From: Methylobacterium segetis
GTDB lineage: Bacteria; Pseudomonadota; Alphaproteobacteria; Rhizobiales; Beijerinckiaceae
Assembly (NCBI RefSeq): GCF_004348265.1
Contig: NZ_SMNT01000024.1
Coordinates: forward strand, 1 to 58,470
Direction of reading: 5' to 3'
DNA length: 58,470 nt
The translations under genes and the position numbers were made by a program. This document shows positions 1 through 8,619 of this stretch, piece after piece; position 1 is the stretch's first letter, and the number at the start of each line of letters is the position of its first letter. The notes beneath the pieces are model-generated. The model searched no databases and had not been told where the DNA came from. It saw nothing but the letters and a program-made list of their open reading frames with translations.

Positions 1-1
1 G

Positions 2-106
2 GCGCCGTCCCGGCAATCCGCGCCCGAGCCAGCCGGCGCCCTCGCCGAGGCCCTGCGCCGGGCGGCTCTCGCCAAGGGCTCCGCGCCGGGCGGGCGCAAG
101 GGTTAG
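2..106 (+). CDS. C-terminal fragment of an unidentified protein (5' end outside window)
   Basis: Reading frame 2 is open from the window edge to a TAG at 104-106 and gives 34 residues. They are rich in Ala, Pro and Arg, with a short amphipathic stretch (ALAEALRRAALAKG) and a Gly/Lys/Arg-rich tail. Composition and GC-rich third positions fit a genuine C-terminus, but no domain can be recognised from so little. The next gene to the right is on the opposite strand, so this gene ends a rightward transcript. Confidence 0.45.
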   Translation, partial: APSRQSAPEPAGALAEALRRAALAKGSAPGGRKG

Positions 107-168
107 GCCGCCTCGCCCGCGTGCCCGTCGCCTCCGCCGGTGCCACGCCCGAGATGCGGCGCGCGGGC

Positions 169-1008
169 TCAGTCCTTCGTCACGAGTGGCAGGGGTGCCA
201 CCGGGGCCTCCGGGGCGGCAAGCCCGCAGCGCAGGGCCGCGTCGGGGGGCTGGAGCGGGTCGAGCAGGGCGCGGCGGCTGTTCAGGGCCGCCAGCGTGCG
301 CTCGACCGGAACCGCCTCCGGACCCACCGGCACCTCGATCACGAGGTGCTCCAGGGCGTAGCGGTAGCGCGCGAGGCGCTCGCCGGCCTCCAGGCGCACC
401 CAGGCGATCAGGCACCGATTCTCGGCCACCCGCATCGCGGCGTGGCGCACGTCGGCGTCGTCGAGCACCTTCACGAAGGGCAGGCTGCGCAGGCGCAGGG
501 CGTCGGCGTCGTTCACCCGGACGGCCGTCGCCGCGAAGGCCGGGATCAGCCGGGCGTCGGCGGTCGCGTCCTCCGACAGGCGGCGGTAGCGCGAGACGGG
601 CGAGCGGGCCTCCTCCGAGATCAGCGTCGCGAAATAGGCGGCGATGTCGGCGGGGCGGCCCAGGGTCGGCGGAAGTACGCGGGCGCGGGTCAGGTTCCCC
701 AGGACGTCGAGGAAGGCGTCGCGGCCCGCGGCCGGCATCAGGAAGCGCCAAGCCCGGTCGCGCAGGGTGAGTTCGTCGTCGGTCAGCGGGAAGGCGGAGG
801 CGGGCTCTCCGCGCTCGCGCGCCGCGAGCGTGCCCGTGGTGTCGACGAGGCTGTTCCAGGCGCCCGCCTTCGGCCGGCCGAAATCCCCCTGCTGCGCGCA
901 GGCTCCGAGGAAGGTGAGCGCGGCGGCCAGCGCGAGGGAATGCGGGCGGGGTGAGGGCAGCGGGTCGTCCCGCGTCGGCGCGGGCGCGGACCTTGGAATT
1001 CGTCGCAT
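169..1008 (-). CDS. putative lipoprotein, unknown function
   Basis: A 279-residue protein. The N-terminus has basic residues, a hydrophobic stretch and a lipobox-like LGAC near residue 36, so it is probably lipidated on cysteine and exported. The body is soluble, with no catalytic motif I recognise. A tract near the end (ENRCLIAWVRLEAGERLARY) has alternating charge. The start at 1008 was chosen because it places the signal peptide close to the N-terminus. An in-frame ATG at 1044 adds 12 residues, and the open frame runs further upstream without coding character. It may be co-transcribed with the small gene at 1083-1277. Function unknown. Confidence 0.65.
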   Translation of the reverse strand: MRRIPRSAPAPTRDDPLPSPRPHSLALAAALTFLGACAQQGDFGRPKAGAWNSLVDTTGTLAARERGEPASAFPLTDDELTLRDRAWRFLMPAAGRDAFLDVLGNLTRARVLPPTLGRPADIAAYFATLISEEARSPVSRYRRLSEDATADARLIPAFAATAVRVNDADALRLRSLPFVKVLDDADVRHAAMRVAENRCLIAWVRLEAGERLARYRYALEHLVIEVPVGPEAVPVERTLAALNSRRALLDPLQPPDAALRCGLAAPEAPVAPLPLVTKD

Positions 1009-1082
1009 CCGGCTACGGCTCTCGGCATCCGGGCAGGCCGGCATCGTCCCGCCGCGGTCGGGGAAATCGATCGTGGGAAGCG

Positions 1083-1277
1083 TCAGGAGTGGCGGCGGCG
1101 CGGCACCGGCGCCACCTCGGGCTCCGGCAGGCGCTCGTAGCGCACACCGAGGAACAGCAGGATCTCGCCCCTCGCCTCGCTCGGCACGGCCTCGCGGCGC
1201 GCCGGCCGCGCCTCTGCCGACGGGAAGGCCAGGACATTGCCGGCTCTCGGCGCGGGCTGCGGGGTGACGGGCTTCAT
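1083..1277 (-). CDS. small hypothetical protein (64 aa)
   Basis: A 64-residue protein starting MKPVTPQPAPRAGNVLAFPS. The ATG at 1277 is preceded by AGGAAA at good spacing, which decides this start over an upstream in-frame ATG. It has a Pro/Ala/Arg-rich N-terminal half, a short hydrophobic patch (GEILLFLGVRYERLPEPE) and a basic tail. There is no signal peptide and no known domain. It lies directly upstream of, and in the same direction as, the lipoprotein gene. Small proteins with this kind of N-terminus look common in Methylobacterium, but I cannot assign a function. Confidence 0.6.
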   Translation of the reverse strand: MKPVTPQPAPRAGNVLAFPSAEARPARREAVPSEARGEILLFLGVRYERLPEPEVAPVPRRRHS

Positions 1278-1479
1278 GGGTCGTTTCCTGACGATGATCC
1301 TCGCGGCCCCGAGTCGCGGTGTCGGCTTCGGTCTCGACGGAACGCCCCGGGCAGGCGGCACCGCGGCACCAGATCAGCACGGTATGGTTAACGGTCCGTT
1401 TCTCGGGGCCGCGGCCGGGGACGGAGCGGCCCGATCCTCCGCTTCCGCAGCCGCCACGATCGCCCGGCCCGGACGTCGA

Positions 1480-1579
1480 CGAGGCAACTGGCTCGCCCCT
1501 TGCATCGCGGTCGGCTGCCCATGGCGGGCGTTTCCTCCCTTGCACTCGGCCTCGCTCACGCTTCGAGCGAGGCCTTTTT
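1480..1579 (+). ncRNA. candidate small regulatory RNA (5' end approximate)
   Basis: A perfect intrinsic terminator ends at 1579, yet the nearest plus-strand gene upstream stops at 106. Everything between is coded on the other strand, so an unannotated plus transcript is likely. Just 5' of the terminator is a small GCCC/GGGC hairpin (1517-1529) and then a pyrimidine-rich stretch with TTTCCTCCC near 1530-1540, which is complementary to a Shine-Dalgarno sequence. An anti-SD segment next to a terminal hairpin is typical of alphaproteobacterial trans-acting sRNAs. The 5' end is a guess, since no promoter was identified. Confidence 0.4.
1548..1579 (+). terminator. intrinsic terminator (10-bp perfect stem, T5)
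   Basis: The arms GGCCTCGCTC (1548-1557) and GAGCGAGGCC (1565-1574) pair perfectly around a 7-nt loop and are followed by TTTTTG. On the minus strand no T-run follows, so it works rightward only. Confidence 0.8.
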
Positions 1580-1686
1580 GTTTCAGGCGCGCATGCACGG
1601 AACCGCGGCCGTGCGCGGCGGCTTGCCTAGCCGACGGAACGCCCGATATGCCGTCCCCTCTGACCCACAGCGAAGGACACCGCTGG

Positions 1687-2010
1687 ATGCGACTGGACAT
1701 GCCACGACTGATGCACTCCCGGGCGAATGCCCGAGACCGCCTCTCCGCGGGCCGTTCGGCCGCTCTGAAGATCGCGCCATTGGCCCTGCTGATGCTCGCC
1801 GCGAGTCCGGCCCAGGCGCAGCGCGAGGACCAGGGCCTGCAGCTCGGCTGCGCGAACGACTATTTCCGCCTCTGCGCGGGCGTCGACCCGAACAGCGACG
1901 ACGCCGAGCGGTGCATGACGCGCAACCGCAAGCGCCTCTCCCCCGAATGCCGCTCCGCGATCGGCGATTACGACCGTCGCACGGGTGGCAAATCGATGCC
2001 CGAGAACTGA
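1687..2010 (+). CDS. secreted cysteine-rich-repeat protein
   Basis: A 107-residue protein with a long N-region, a hydrophobic core (IAPLALLMLAASPAQAQ) and an AQA-type signal-peptidase site near residue 50. The mature part is about 60 residues and holds a Cys-rich unit with the pattern C-x5-LC-x12-C-x14-C, as in the cysteine-rich-repeat family of small alphaproteobacterial periplasmic proteins. The cysteines probably form disulfides. AAGGAC precedes the ATG at 1687. Other in-frame ATGs (1702 and 1711) would shorten the n-region. Function unknown. gshB follows 75 bp downstream. Confidence 0.7.
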   Translation: MRLDMPRLMHSRANARDRLSAGRSAALKIAPLALLMLAASPAQAQREDQGLQLGCANDYFRLCAGVDPNSDDAERCMTRNRKRLSPECRSAIGDYDRRTGGKSMPEN

Positions 2011-2085
2011 CATATCCCCGCGTCCCGGGGGCGCGGAGGGGGCGGCTTCTCCGCAACCCGGCATCGTGGAGCATCGACGACGAAC

Positions 2086-3036
2086 ATGGCCCTCACCGTG
2101 GCGGTCCAGATGGACCCGATCCAGGCGATCCGCATCGCTGGGGACACGACCTTCGCCCTGCTGCTCGAGGCGCAGGCGCGTGGACACAGGCTCCTCTACT
2201 ACACGCCGGATCGGCTCTCCCTGCAGGGGCGGCTGGTCACGGCGCGGGTCGAGCCCCTGACCGTGCGCGATGTCGAGGGCGCCCATGCGAGCCTCGGCCC
2301 CATCGAGCGGATCGATCTCGCCGAGGCGGACGTGGTGCTGATGCGCCAGGACCCGCCTTTCGACATGGCCTACATCACGGCCACCCACATCCTGGAGCGG
2401 CTCCACCCGCGCACGCTCGTCGTCAACAACCCGGCCGAGGTGCGCAACGCGCCCGAGAAGCTCTTCGTCCTCGACTTCCCCGAACTGATGCCGCCCACCC
2501 TGATCACCCGCGACAAGGCGGAGATCGAGGAGTTCCGGCGCGAGCACGGCACCATCGCGATGAAGCCGCTGCACGGCCATGGCGGGGCGGCGGTGTTCCG
2601 GGTCTCGGAGACCGACCCGAATTTCGGCTCGATGTTCGACCTCTTCGCCGCGACCTTCCGCGAGCAATGGGTGGTGCAGCGCGTCCTCGACAAGATCACC
2701 GAGGGCGATAAGCGCATCATCCTCGTGGATGGCGAGCCGATGGGCGCGATCAACCGCGTCCCGGCCCTGAACGACATCCGCTCGAACATGGTGCGGGGGG
2801 GGGCGGCCGCGGCCTCGGACCTCACGGAGCGGGAGCGGGAGATCTGCGCGGCGATCGGCCCCGAGCTCCGGCGGCGCGGCCTGATCCTTGTCGGCATCGA
2901 CGTGATCGACGGGCATCTCACCGAGATCAACGTCACCTCGCCGACCGGCATCCGGGCGATCAGGCGCCTGGGCGGCCCCGATCTCGCCGTCGCGGTCTGG
3001 GACGCGATCGAGGGCAGGGTCGGGCGCTCGACCTGA
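2086..3036 (+). CDS. gshB: glutathione synthetase
   Basis: A 316-residue cytosolic enzyme that joins gamma-glutamylcysteine and glycine with ATP, the second step of glutathione synthesis. The full length matches bacterial GshB. The N-terminal domain begins with the family-typical [12 protein letters not shown], followed by the lid and the ATP-grasp domain. Motifs include [27 protein letters not shown] (metal and ADP binding) and the C-terminal [12 protein letters not shown] that binds the substrate backbone. It converges with the antiporter gene with a 6-bp gap. Glutathione also supports formaldehyde detoxification in many methylotrophs, but nothing nearby points specifically to that role. 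Confidence 0.97.
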   Translation: MALTVAVQMDPIQAIRIAGDTTFALLLEAQARGHRLLYYTPDRLSLQGRLVTARVEPLTVRDVEGAHASLGPIERIDLAEADVVLMRQDPPFDMAYITATHILERLHPRTLVVNNPAEVRNAPEKLFVLDFPELMPPTLITRDKAEIEEFRREHGTIAMKPLHGHGGAAVFRVSETDPNFGSMFDLFAATFREQWVVQRVLDKITEGDKRIILVDGEPMGAINRVPALNDIRSNMVRGGAAAASDLTEREREICAAIGPELRRRGLILVGIDVIDGHLTEINVTSPTGIRAIRRLGGPDLAVAVWDAIEGRVGRST

Positions 3037-3042
3037 GGCCCC

Positions 3043-4614
3043 TCACGTCTCGGCGCGCGGCGTCACGTTGAGTTCGGCCCAGTCGAACTCCTCCTCCAGC
3101 ACGTAATAGGCATCGTCGCCGATGCGGCCCTCCCGGCGCAGTGCCAGCACGCGGTCGCGGGCGGCGCCGATCGCGCGGCGGCGGGCCTCGTCGGCCGGCA
3201 GGCTCTCGGGCGCGAGGCCCTCCTCGTGGCCCTTCGCCTCCTTCAGCGCGGCGGCGAATTCCTCCCGCAAGGCCTCCGTCGAGGCACCCTCGTCCGGATC
3301 CAGCGTCTCGATGGCGGCGGCGTATGCCTCGGCTCGGGCGCGGCCCACCTCCCGCCCCACGGGATCGTCGTCGGAGAGGCCGAGCCAGGCGAGCAGAGGC
3401 CCCAGCGTGAGCCCCTGGATCACCAGGGTGCCGATCACCGTGCAGAAGGCCGTGAACACGATGAGGTCGCGGTAGGGGAACCCGCCGTTCGAGCCGCCCT
3501 GGGGCAACGCCAGCGCGGCCGCGATGGTGACGATGCCGCGCATGCCCGACCAGGAGAGCGCGACCGCCGCCTTGAGGCCCAGCACCGTGTCCGCGGTGCC
3601 TTCCCGCGCCCGGCGCTGGCTCGCGAATTCGAGTCGGTCGAGACCGCTCGCCGGCAGGACCCAGGCGATGCGCACGAGCACGACCGTGAGGAACACCATG
3701 CTGGCGAGGACGATCGCCGTCGTCTGCTCGGCCTCGTTCAGCCGCTCAAGGATCGGGCCGATCTGGATGCCGATGAGCACGAAGGCGAGTACGTTGAGGA
3801 CGAACACCGACGTGTCCCAGACCGCGTAGGACAGGATGCGGGTGCGCGGCGGCGTGATGCCGGGCGAGAACCGCGCCACCGTGATCGCGAAGCTGACGAC
3901 CGTCAGCACCCCCGACATCTCGACGCCCTCGGCCGCGATCCAGATGCCGAAGGCGGCGACGAATTGCAGCACGATGGTGCTCGCCGCGTCCTGGAAGTGG
4001 CGCATCACCCCGACATAGGCGAAGGCGAGGATGGGGCCCGCCACGAGGCTGCCGACGACGCCGAGCAGGAAAGTCGGCGCGATCTCGCCGGGATGGAAGC
4101 TCCCCGTGATCGCCGCCGCCACGCCGAGGCGGTAGATCAGCAGGGAGCCCGCGTCGTTGAGGAGGCTCTCGCCGCGCAGGATCGTGGTCAACCGGTGCGG
4201 GAGCGGCACGTGCCGGAGCACGGAGAGAGCCGCCACCGCGTCCGGCGGGGCCACGACCGCGCCGAGCACCACGCAGGCGGCGAAGGGCATCTCGGGCACG
4301 ATCGCTTTCGCCACGACCGCGACGGCCACCGTCGTCACCGCCACCGCGCCGAGGGCGAGGCCCCCGATCGGCCGCCAGTTGGCCTTGAGGTCGCGCAGCG
4401 AGGTGTCGTAGCCCGCATCGAGCAGGACGGGGGCGAGGAACAGCGCCAGCGCCAGCTCCGGGTCGAGCTTCAGGTTCGGCACGCCCGGCACGAAGGCCAG
4501 CGCCACGCCGCCGAGCGCGAGGAAGGCGGGATAGGGAGCGCCCACCCGCCTCGCCAGCGCCGCCAGCAGCACCGCGCCCAGAAGGACGCTCACGACCCAC
4601 TCGAAAATCACCAT
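3043..4614 (-). CDS. Na+/H+ antiporter, CPA1 family
   Basis: A 523-residue inner-membrane protein with about a dozen hydrophobic helices in the first 400 residues and a charged cytoplasmic tail of about 120 residues. Family features seen are GVPNLKLDPELALALFLAPVLLDAG early on, VLGAVVAPPDAVAALSVLRH (the PPDA ion-binding region), RGESLLNDAGSLLIYR and SWSGMRGIVTIAAALALP. It should exchange monovalent cations for protons and help pH or salt homeostasis. The start at 4614 (MVIFEWVV) was chosen because the hydrophobic first helix begins there; the open frame upstream is antisense to the next gene. Confidence 0.92.
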   Translation of the reverse strand: MVIFEWVVSVLLGAVLLAALARRVGAPYPAFLALGGVALAFVPGVPNLKLDPELALALFLAPVLLDAGYDTSLRDLKANWRPIGGLALGAVAVTTVAVAVVAKAIVPEMPFAACVVLGAVVAPPDAVAALSVLRHVPLPHRLTTILRGESLLNDAGSLLIYRLGVAAAITGSFHPGEIAPTFLLGVVGSLVAGPILAFAYVGVMRHFQDAASTIVLQFVAAFGIWIAAEGVEMSGVLTVVSFAITVARFSPGITPPRTRILSYAVWDTSVFVLNVLAFVLIGIQIGPILERLNEAEQTTAIVLASMVFLTVVLVRIAWVLPASGLDRLEFASQRRAREGTADTVLGLKAAVALSWSGMRGIVTIAAALALPQGGSNGGFPYRDLIVFTAFCTVIGTLVIQGLTLGPLLAWLGLSDDDPVGREVGRARAEAYAAAIETLDPDEGASTEALREEFAAALKEAKGHEEGLAPESLPADEARRRAIGAARDRVLALRREGRIGDDAYYVLEEEFDWAELNVTPRAET

Positions 4615-4791
4615 CCTGTGAGGGAAACTAGGGCAGCCTTCGCCCTGGCGAAGGGATGATGGGAGACGGCATCGTCCGCGACGGCCGGTGACGTCAGCGA
4701 CCCCATGATCCCGACGCCGGGCATCCCGGTCTTTCCCGGAGCGCGCCGCTCGCCTAAGCCGGCGCGGTTCGAGCCTTGCAAGCGGATCCCC

Positions 4792-6405
4792 ATGCCCGAG
4801 ACACAGAGCCTTGAAACCCCGACCTTCGCCCACGGCGCCGTCGCCGCGCCCCACAGCCTCGCGGCGGAGGCCGGCCGCACCGTGCTGGCGCAAGGCGGCA
4901 ACGCGGTCGAGGCGATGATCGCCATGGCGGCGGCGATCGCCGTCGTCTACCCGCACATGAACGGCATCGGCGGGGACGGCTTCTGGCTGGTGCGCGAGAA
5001 GGGCGGGCGGGTGCGGGGCATCGAGGCCTGCGGGCCGGCCGGGCGCCTCGCCACGATCGCGCGCTACCGCGACCGGGGGCTCGACGCGATTCCCGCACGC
5101 GGGCCGGACGCGGCGGTCACCGTCGCCGGCGCGGTCGGCGGCTGGGGCATGGCGCGGGAGCTCGCCCGAGCGCTCGGCGGCCGCCTGCCCCTCGACATCC
5201 TCCTCGCCGACGCGATCCGCCATGCCCGCGAGGGTTGCGCCGTCTCGGCCTCAGAGGCGCGCTACGTCCCGAAGGAACTCGACACGCTGCACGACGCCCC
5301 GAACTTCGCCGCGACCTTCCTGAAGGACGGAAAGGCTTGGCCGGCCGGCGAGATCCGCCGCCTGCCCGCGCTCGCCGCGACGCTGGAGCAGCTCGCCCAT
5401 GCGGGGCTCGACGATTTCTACCGGGGCGATGTCGGGCGCGAGATCGCCACCGACCTCGAACATCTCGGCGCCCCCGTGACGCGGGCCGACCTCGAAACCT
5501 ACCGGGCGGCCGAGCGCGCCGCCCTGTCCATCCGGCGGCGCGGCGCCACGATCTACAATTTCCCGCCCCCGACCCAGGGGCTCGCGGCGCTCCTGATCCT
5601 CGGGATCTTCGACCGGCTCGACATCCGCGAGCCGGAGACGGTCGCGCATTATCACGGGCTGATCGAGGCGACGAAGCGCGCCTTCGCCATCCGAGACCGG
5701 GTGGTCACGGATTTCGACCGGCTCCGCGCCGACCCGGCAAGCTTCCTGACACCGGAGCGCCTGGCGCGCGAGGCGGCCGCGATCGACAGGGGCCGGGCAG
5801 CCTCGGTGCCGCTGCGCAATCCGGGCGAGGGCGACACGGTCTGGATGGGGGCGATCGACCGCGACGGGCTCGCCGTCTCCTACATCCAGTCGATCTACTG
5901 GGAATACGGCTCGGGCACGGTGCTGCCGAAGACCGGCATCCACTGGCAGAACCGGGGCATGTCGTTCTCGCTCGATCCGAGCGCCGTGAACCCGCTGGAG
6001 CCGGGCCGGCGCCCGTTCCACACCCTGATCCCGGCGCTCGCGGCCTTCGACGACGGCCGGGTCACCGCCTACGGCAGCATGGGCGGCGACGGGCAGCCGC
6101 AATTTCAGGCACAGGTGTTCACGCGCTATGCGGATTACGGGATGAGCCCCGCGGCCGCGGTCGATGCGCCCCGCCTGCTTTATGGGCGGACCTGGGGGGC
6201 GGAATCGCTGTCCGTGAAGGTCGAGGACCGGTTCGATCCGGCCTGCATCGCCGCGCTGCGCGGCATGGGCCACGACATCGAGGAACTCGGCGGCGCCTAC
6301 ATCGACTCGCTCGGCCATGCCGGCATCCTCGTGCGCCACCCGCAGGACGGCCGCATCGAGGCGATGCACGATCCCCGCTCGGACGGTGGCGCGCTCGGCC
6401 TGTGA
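4792..6405 (+). CDS. gamma-glutamyltransferase-family Ntn hydrolase
   Basis: A 537-residue member of the gamma-glutamyltranspeptidase family, which self-cleaves at a threonine that becomes the nucleophile. Visible features are the N-terminal VAAPHSLAAEAGRTVLAQGGNAVEAM, the NGIGGDGFWLV segment, the probable cleavage site before GDTVWMGAIDRDG (Thr near residue 347) and the GSMGGDGQPQFQ motif. There is no signal peptide, unlike classical periplasmic Ggt. The sequence around the nucleophile fits the YwrD/HpxW (oxamate amidohydrolase-like) branch at least as well as true Ggt, so the substrate is uncertain. The start at 4792 has AGCGGA upstream. Confidence 0.85.
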   Translation: MPETQSLETPTFAHGAVAAPHSLAAEAGRTVLAQGGNAVEAMIAMAAAIAVVYPHMNGIGGDGFWLVREKGGRVRGIEACGPAGRLATIARYRDRGLDAIPARGPDAAVTVAGAVGGWGMARELARALGGRLPLDILLADAIRHAREGCAVSASEARYVPKELDTLHDAPNFAATFLKDGKAWPAGEIRRLPALAATLEQLAHAGLDDFYRGDVGREIATDLEHLGAPVTRADLETYRAAERAALSIRRRGATIYNFPPPTQGLAALLILGIFDRLDIREPETVAHYHGLIEATKRAFAIRDRVVTDFDRLRADPASFLTPERLAREAAAIDRGRAASVPLRNPGEGDTVWMGAIDRDGLAVSYIQSIYWEYGSGTVLPKTGIHWQNRGMSFSLDPSAVNPLEPGRRPFHTLIPALAAFDDGRVTAYGSMGGDGQPQFQAQVFTRYADYGMSPAAAVDAPRLLYGRTWGAESLSVKVEDRFDPACIAALRGMGHDIEELGGAYIDSLGHAGILVRHPQDGRIEAMHDPRSDGGALGL

Positions 6406-6415
6406 GGAAGGGGCC

Positions 6416-7825
6416 TCAATTCGTGATCTGCGGCTGCAGCGCGGTCTGGGCGAACATCCGGGCCAGGGCCGCGTCGATGGCCGGCCCGTCCGAGGCCTCC
6501 GCGTACCAGCCCGGGGAGGCACAGGCCTGCAGGCTCGGGGCGATCTTGTCGGCGTGGGGCAGGACGAGGTTCTTGTAGTCGCCGTTGAGCGCCGTCGAGC
6601 CGTCGGTGGGGTTGTTCAGGATCGGCAGGAAGGTCGTGTAGATCACCCCCACCGTCACGTTGGCGCTCTTGTAGGTCTGGCACACCGCCGGATCGAAGGG
6701 CGCCGTGCAATGACCCGAGGTGCAGGCACCCTTCACGTCTGGCAGGCCGTCGGTGATGATGAACAGGAAGGCCCGGGACTGGGCCTGGGTGTTGCCGTCC
6801 CCGCTCGTCGGCACCCGGCCCCGCAGCGCGTTGAGCGGCTCCGTGAGGAAGGTGTCGCCGGTGCCGCCGCCGTTGTTGGGACCGAGCGTGATCCCGGCCG
6901 CGGCCGTCTTCAGCGACGCCCAGTTCGTACTGAGCGGGGCGAGCTCGACGAGACCGGAGGTCGTCGCGTTCGCCGAGGCGAGGCCCATCGTGTAGAGGCC
7001 GATCCGGTAGTTGCTGGTGCCCACCGCGCGGGCATCCGCCTCGGCTGTGCTGATCGTCCGGCTCACGGCGTCGCGCAGGACGTCGATGCGCAGCGGGATG
7101 CCGGCATTGCGCGCCAGCGTTTCGTAGCTGAGCGGCACGGCGCTGCCGTTCTGGACGACGTGGCAGCCGAAGACGCAGCCCTTCGGCGACTTGTTGCCGG
7201 CGTCCTTCTCGCTCTTCAGGGTGAGCCTGAACAGGTCCTGGGCCCCCGTCTTCGTGGCGGCGAGCCCCATCGACTGGGACACGTCGAGGGCCATGTAGAG
7301 ATCGGTGTAGAGGGGCATCGAGGCCGAGGAGACGGCCTGCCCGATGGCCGAGAGGCTGCGCACGCCGAACAGGCCGCCGAAGGTCGTGCGCGTCGAGACC
7401 GCATAGCCCGCGGCCGCGTCGATCCGCTGGCCGGTCTTGGTCAGGGTCACCGTTGCCGCAACCGAGAGCTTGCCCGTGCGGGCGACGTGGGCGTTGAACA
7501 GGGCCTCGGAGCGGCTCTTGGCCTCGCCGAAGGCGGCCGCAACCGCTGTCGCGCTGCCGTCCGACTGCTGGATCAGCGTCTTGGCGACGCCGCTCGCGTA
7601 GAGGGCCGCGGAATCGGCGCCGGTCTGGCAGGCCGTGCGCGCGATGAGGAGCTGCCCGTAATCGATGGCGAGCCCGACCGTGCCGATGAGGGGCAGGATC
7701 AGGAGCCCGAACAGGATCGAAATGTTGCCGTCCCGCGCGGCGCTCCACGTGCTGCGGGCGCGGGAGAACTCCTCGGACGCTCTCCGGCCGGGCCGCCTCC
7801 CCGCCTCTCGCGCGCTGACCGGCAT
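6416..7825 (-). CDS. TadG-like pilus-assembly protein with VWA domain
   Basis: A 469-residue protein with one membrane segment near residues 33-55 (DGNISILFGLLILPLIGTVGLAIDYGQLL), the TadE/TadG-type N-terminal anchor. A long periplasmic part follows with a von Willebrand A fold: MALDVSQSM near residue 170 resembles a MIDAS D-x-S-x-S motif, and FLFIITDGLPDVKG carries the later metal-site Asp. Several cysteines (GCVFGCHVV and CTSGHCTAPFDPAVC) suggest disulfides. It should act in Flp/Tad pilus assembly or as a surface adhesin subunit. GGAGG lies before the ATG at 7825. It is the last of three same-strand genes; no tadA, B, C or secretin gene is in the window. Confidence 0.85.
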   Translation of the reverse strand: MPVSAREAGRRPGRRASEEFSRARSTWSAARDGNISILFGLLILPLIGTVGLAIDYGQLLIARTACQTGADSAALYASGVAKTLIQQSDGSATAVAAAFGEAKSRSEALFNAHVARTGKLSVAATVTLTKTGQRIDAAAGYAVSTRTTFGGLFGVRSLSAIGQAVSSASMPLYTDLYMALDVSQSMGLAATKTGAQDLFRLTLKSEKDAGNKSPKGCVFGCHVVQNGSAVPLSYETLARNAGIPLRIDVLRDAVSRTISTAEADARAVGTSNYRIGLYTMGLASANATTSGLVELAPLSTNWASLKTAAAGITLGPNNGGGTGDTFLTEPLNALRGRVPTSGDGNTQAQSRAFLFIITDGLPDVKGACTSGHCTAPFDPAVCQTYKSANVTVGVIYTTFLPILNNPTDGSTALNGDYKNLVLPHADKIAPSLQACASPGWYAEASDGPAIDAALARMFAQTALQPQITN

Positions 7826-7848
7826 GACTCGCCTCCTCGCCCCGTGCA

Positions 7849-8619
7849 CTAGACGCCAGGGCAGTTGCTGGCCGCCCTGACCTGAGTGACCTGCCGCGGC
7901 CGGAAGTAGGCGGAGCGCCGGAACTTCGCGGGGAACGCCATGGCCGACAGAAAGAGCGGCTTGAAGAACACCTCGACATCGACGACGACCAGCGAGACCG
8001 GCCCGAAGGTCGAGATCGGCAGCGTTTTGGACGCGGCCGGCGCGCCGTCGGCGGCCGGGAGCAGGAGGCCGCAGGGGCGCGTGGTGCCCGAGAGGGCCCG
8101 GCTGAAGATCGTCGTGGCGAGAAAGATGCAATTCGCCGTGCAGGTCGGGACGGCCTTGGTGAAGGCGATGCTCGACACCGTGACGTTGACGAGGCTGGCG
8201 AGGTCCGTGCTGCCGATCTGCCGGCCGTAATCCAGGATGTCGGCGTCGATCAGCGGCGCACTGCGGATGAAGCCCTCGATTTCGTCGGCCGTGAGAACGT
8301 GGTCCACCTGCGAGACCAGTTCGGCGATCGAATCCGCGACGTAGCCCGCCCGGTTGGCGGCCGTGACGGCGCGGCTCGCATCGACCGAGCCGAGCAGCAT
8401 CAGAACGAGGATCGGCGCGACGAGGGCGAACTCGATCGCCGAGGTGCCCTTCGCATCGGCGATCGGGTGGCGCGCGCGCGCCGGGTCCAGGAGGTCAGTG
8501 AACCACCACCGGATCCTCCATCGGCTGACGGCGAGCGCCCGGATGCGGACGCGCCACGCGCTGCCCGGACGGGGTGGCCAGGGCCGTTCGCCGGCCGATC
8601 CGCTGCCGGGCCTCGCCAT
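7849..8619 (-). CDS. TadE-family pseudopilin-like protein
   Basis: A 256-residue protein with a basic N-terminal region of about 55 residues, then the TadE-like signature GTSAIEFALVAPILVLMLLGSVDASRAV, where the Glu precedes a single membrane helix. The rest is periplasmic, with two cysteines in VPTCTANC and others near the C-terminus. TadE/F/G proteins are minor pseudopilins of the Flp/Tad machinery. The ATG at 8619 directly follows the stop codon of the upstream gene (TAG-ATG), so translation is probably coupled. The N-terminal extension before the helix is long, and a later start is possible. Confidence 0.8.
   Translation of the reverse strand: MARPGSGSAGERPWPPRPGSAWRVRIRALAVSRWRIRWWFTDLLDPARARHPIADAKGTSAIEFALVAPILVLMLLGSVDASRAVTAANRAGYVADSIAELVSQVDHVLTADEIEGFIRSAPLIDADILDYGRQIGSTDLASLVNVTVSSIAFTKAVPTCTANCIFLATTIFSRALSGTTRPCGLLLPAADGAPAASKTLPISTFGPVSLVVVDVEVFFKPLFLSAMAFPAKFRRSAYFRPRQVTQVRAASNCPGV

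Larger units (their letters stand above)
1278..1686. other. 409-bp gap between divergent genes; holds a candidate sRNA
   Basis: The gap lies between a leftward gene (start 1277) and a rightward one (start 1687). Its clearest content is an intrinsic terminator on the plus strand at 1548-1579 that belongs to no visible gene, together with the candidate small RNA ending there. Promoters for both flanking genes must also lie here, but I could not assign clear -35/-10 elements. Confidence 0.6.

Noticed and set aside
3226..4659. Plus-strand open frame opposite the Na+/H+ antiporter
   Set aside because: Its translation is almost only Arg, His, Glu and Asp, the mirror of a hydrophobic membrane protein.
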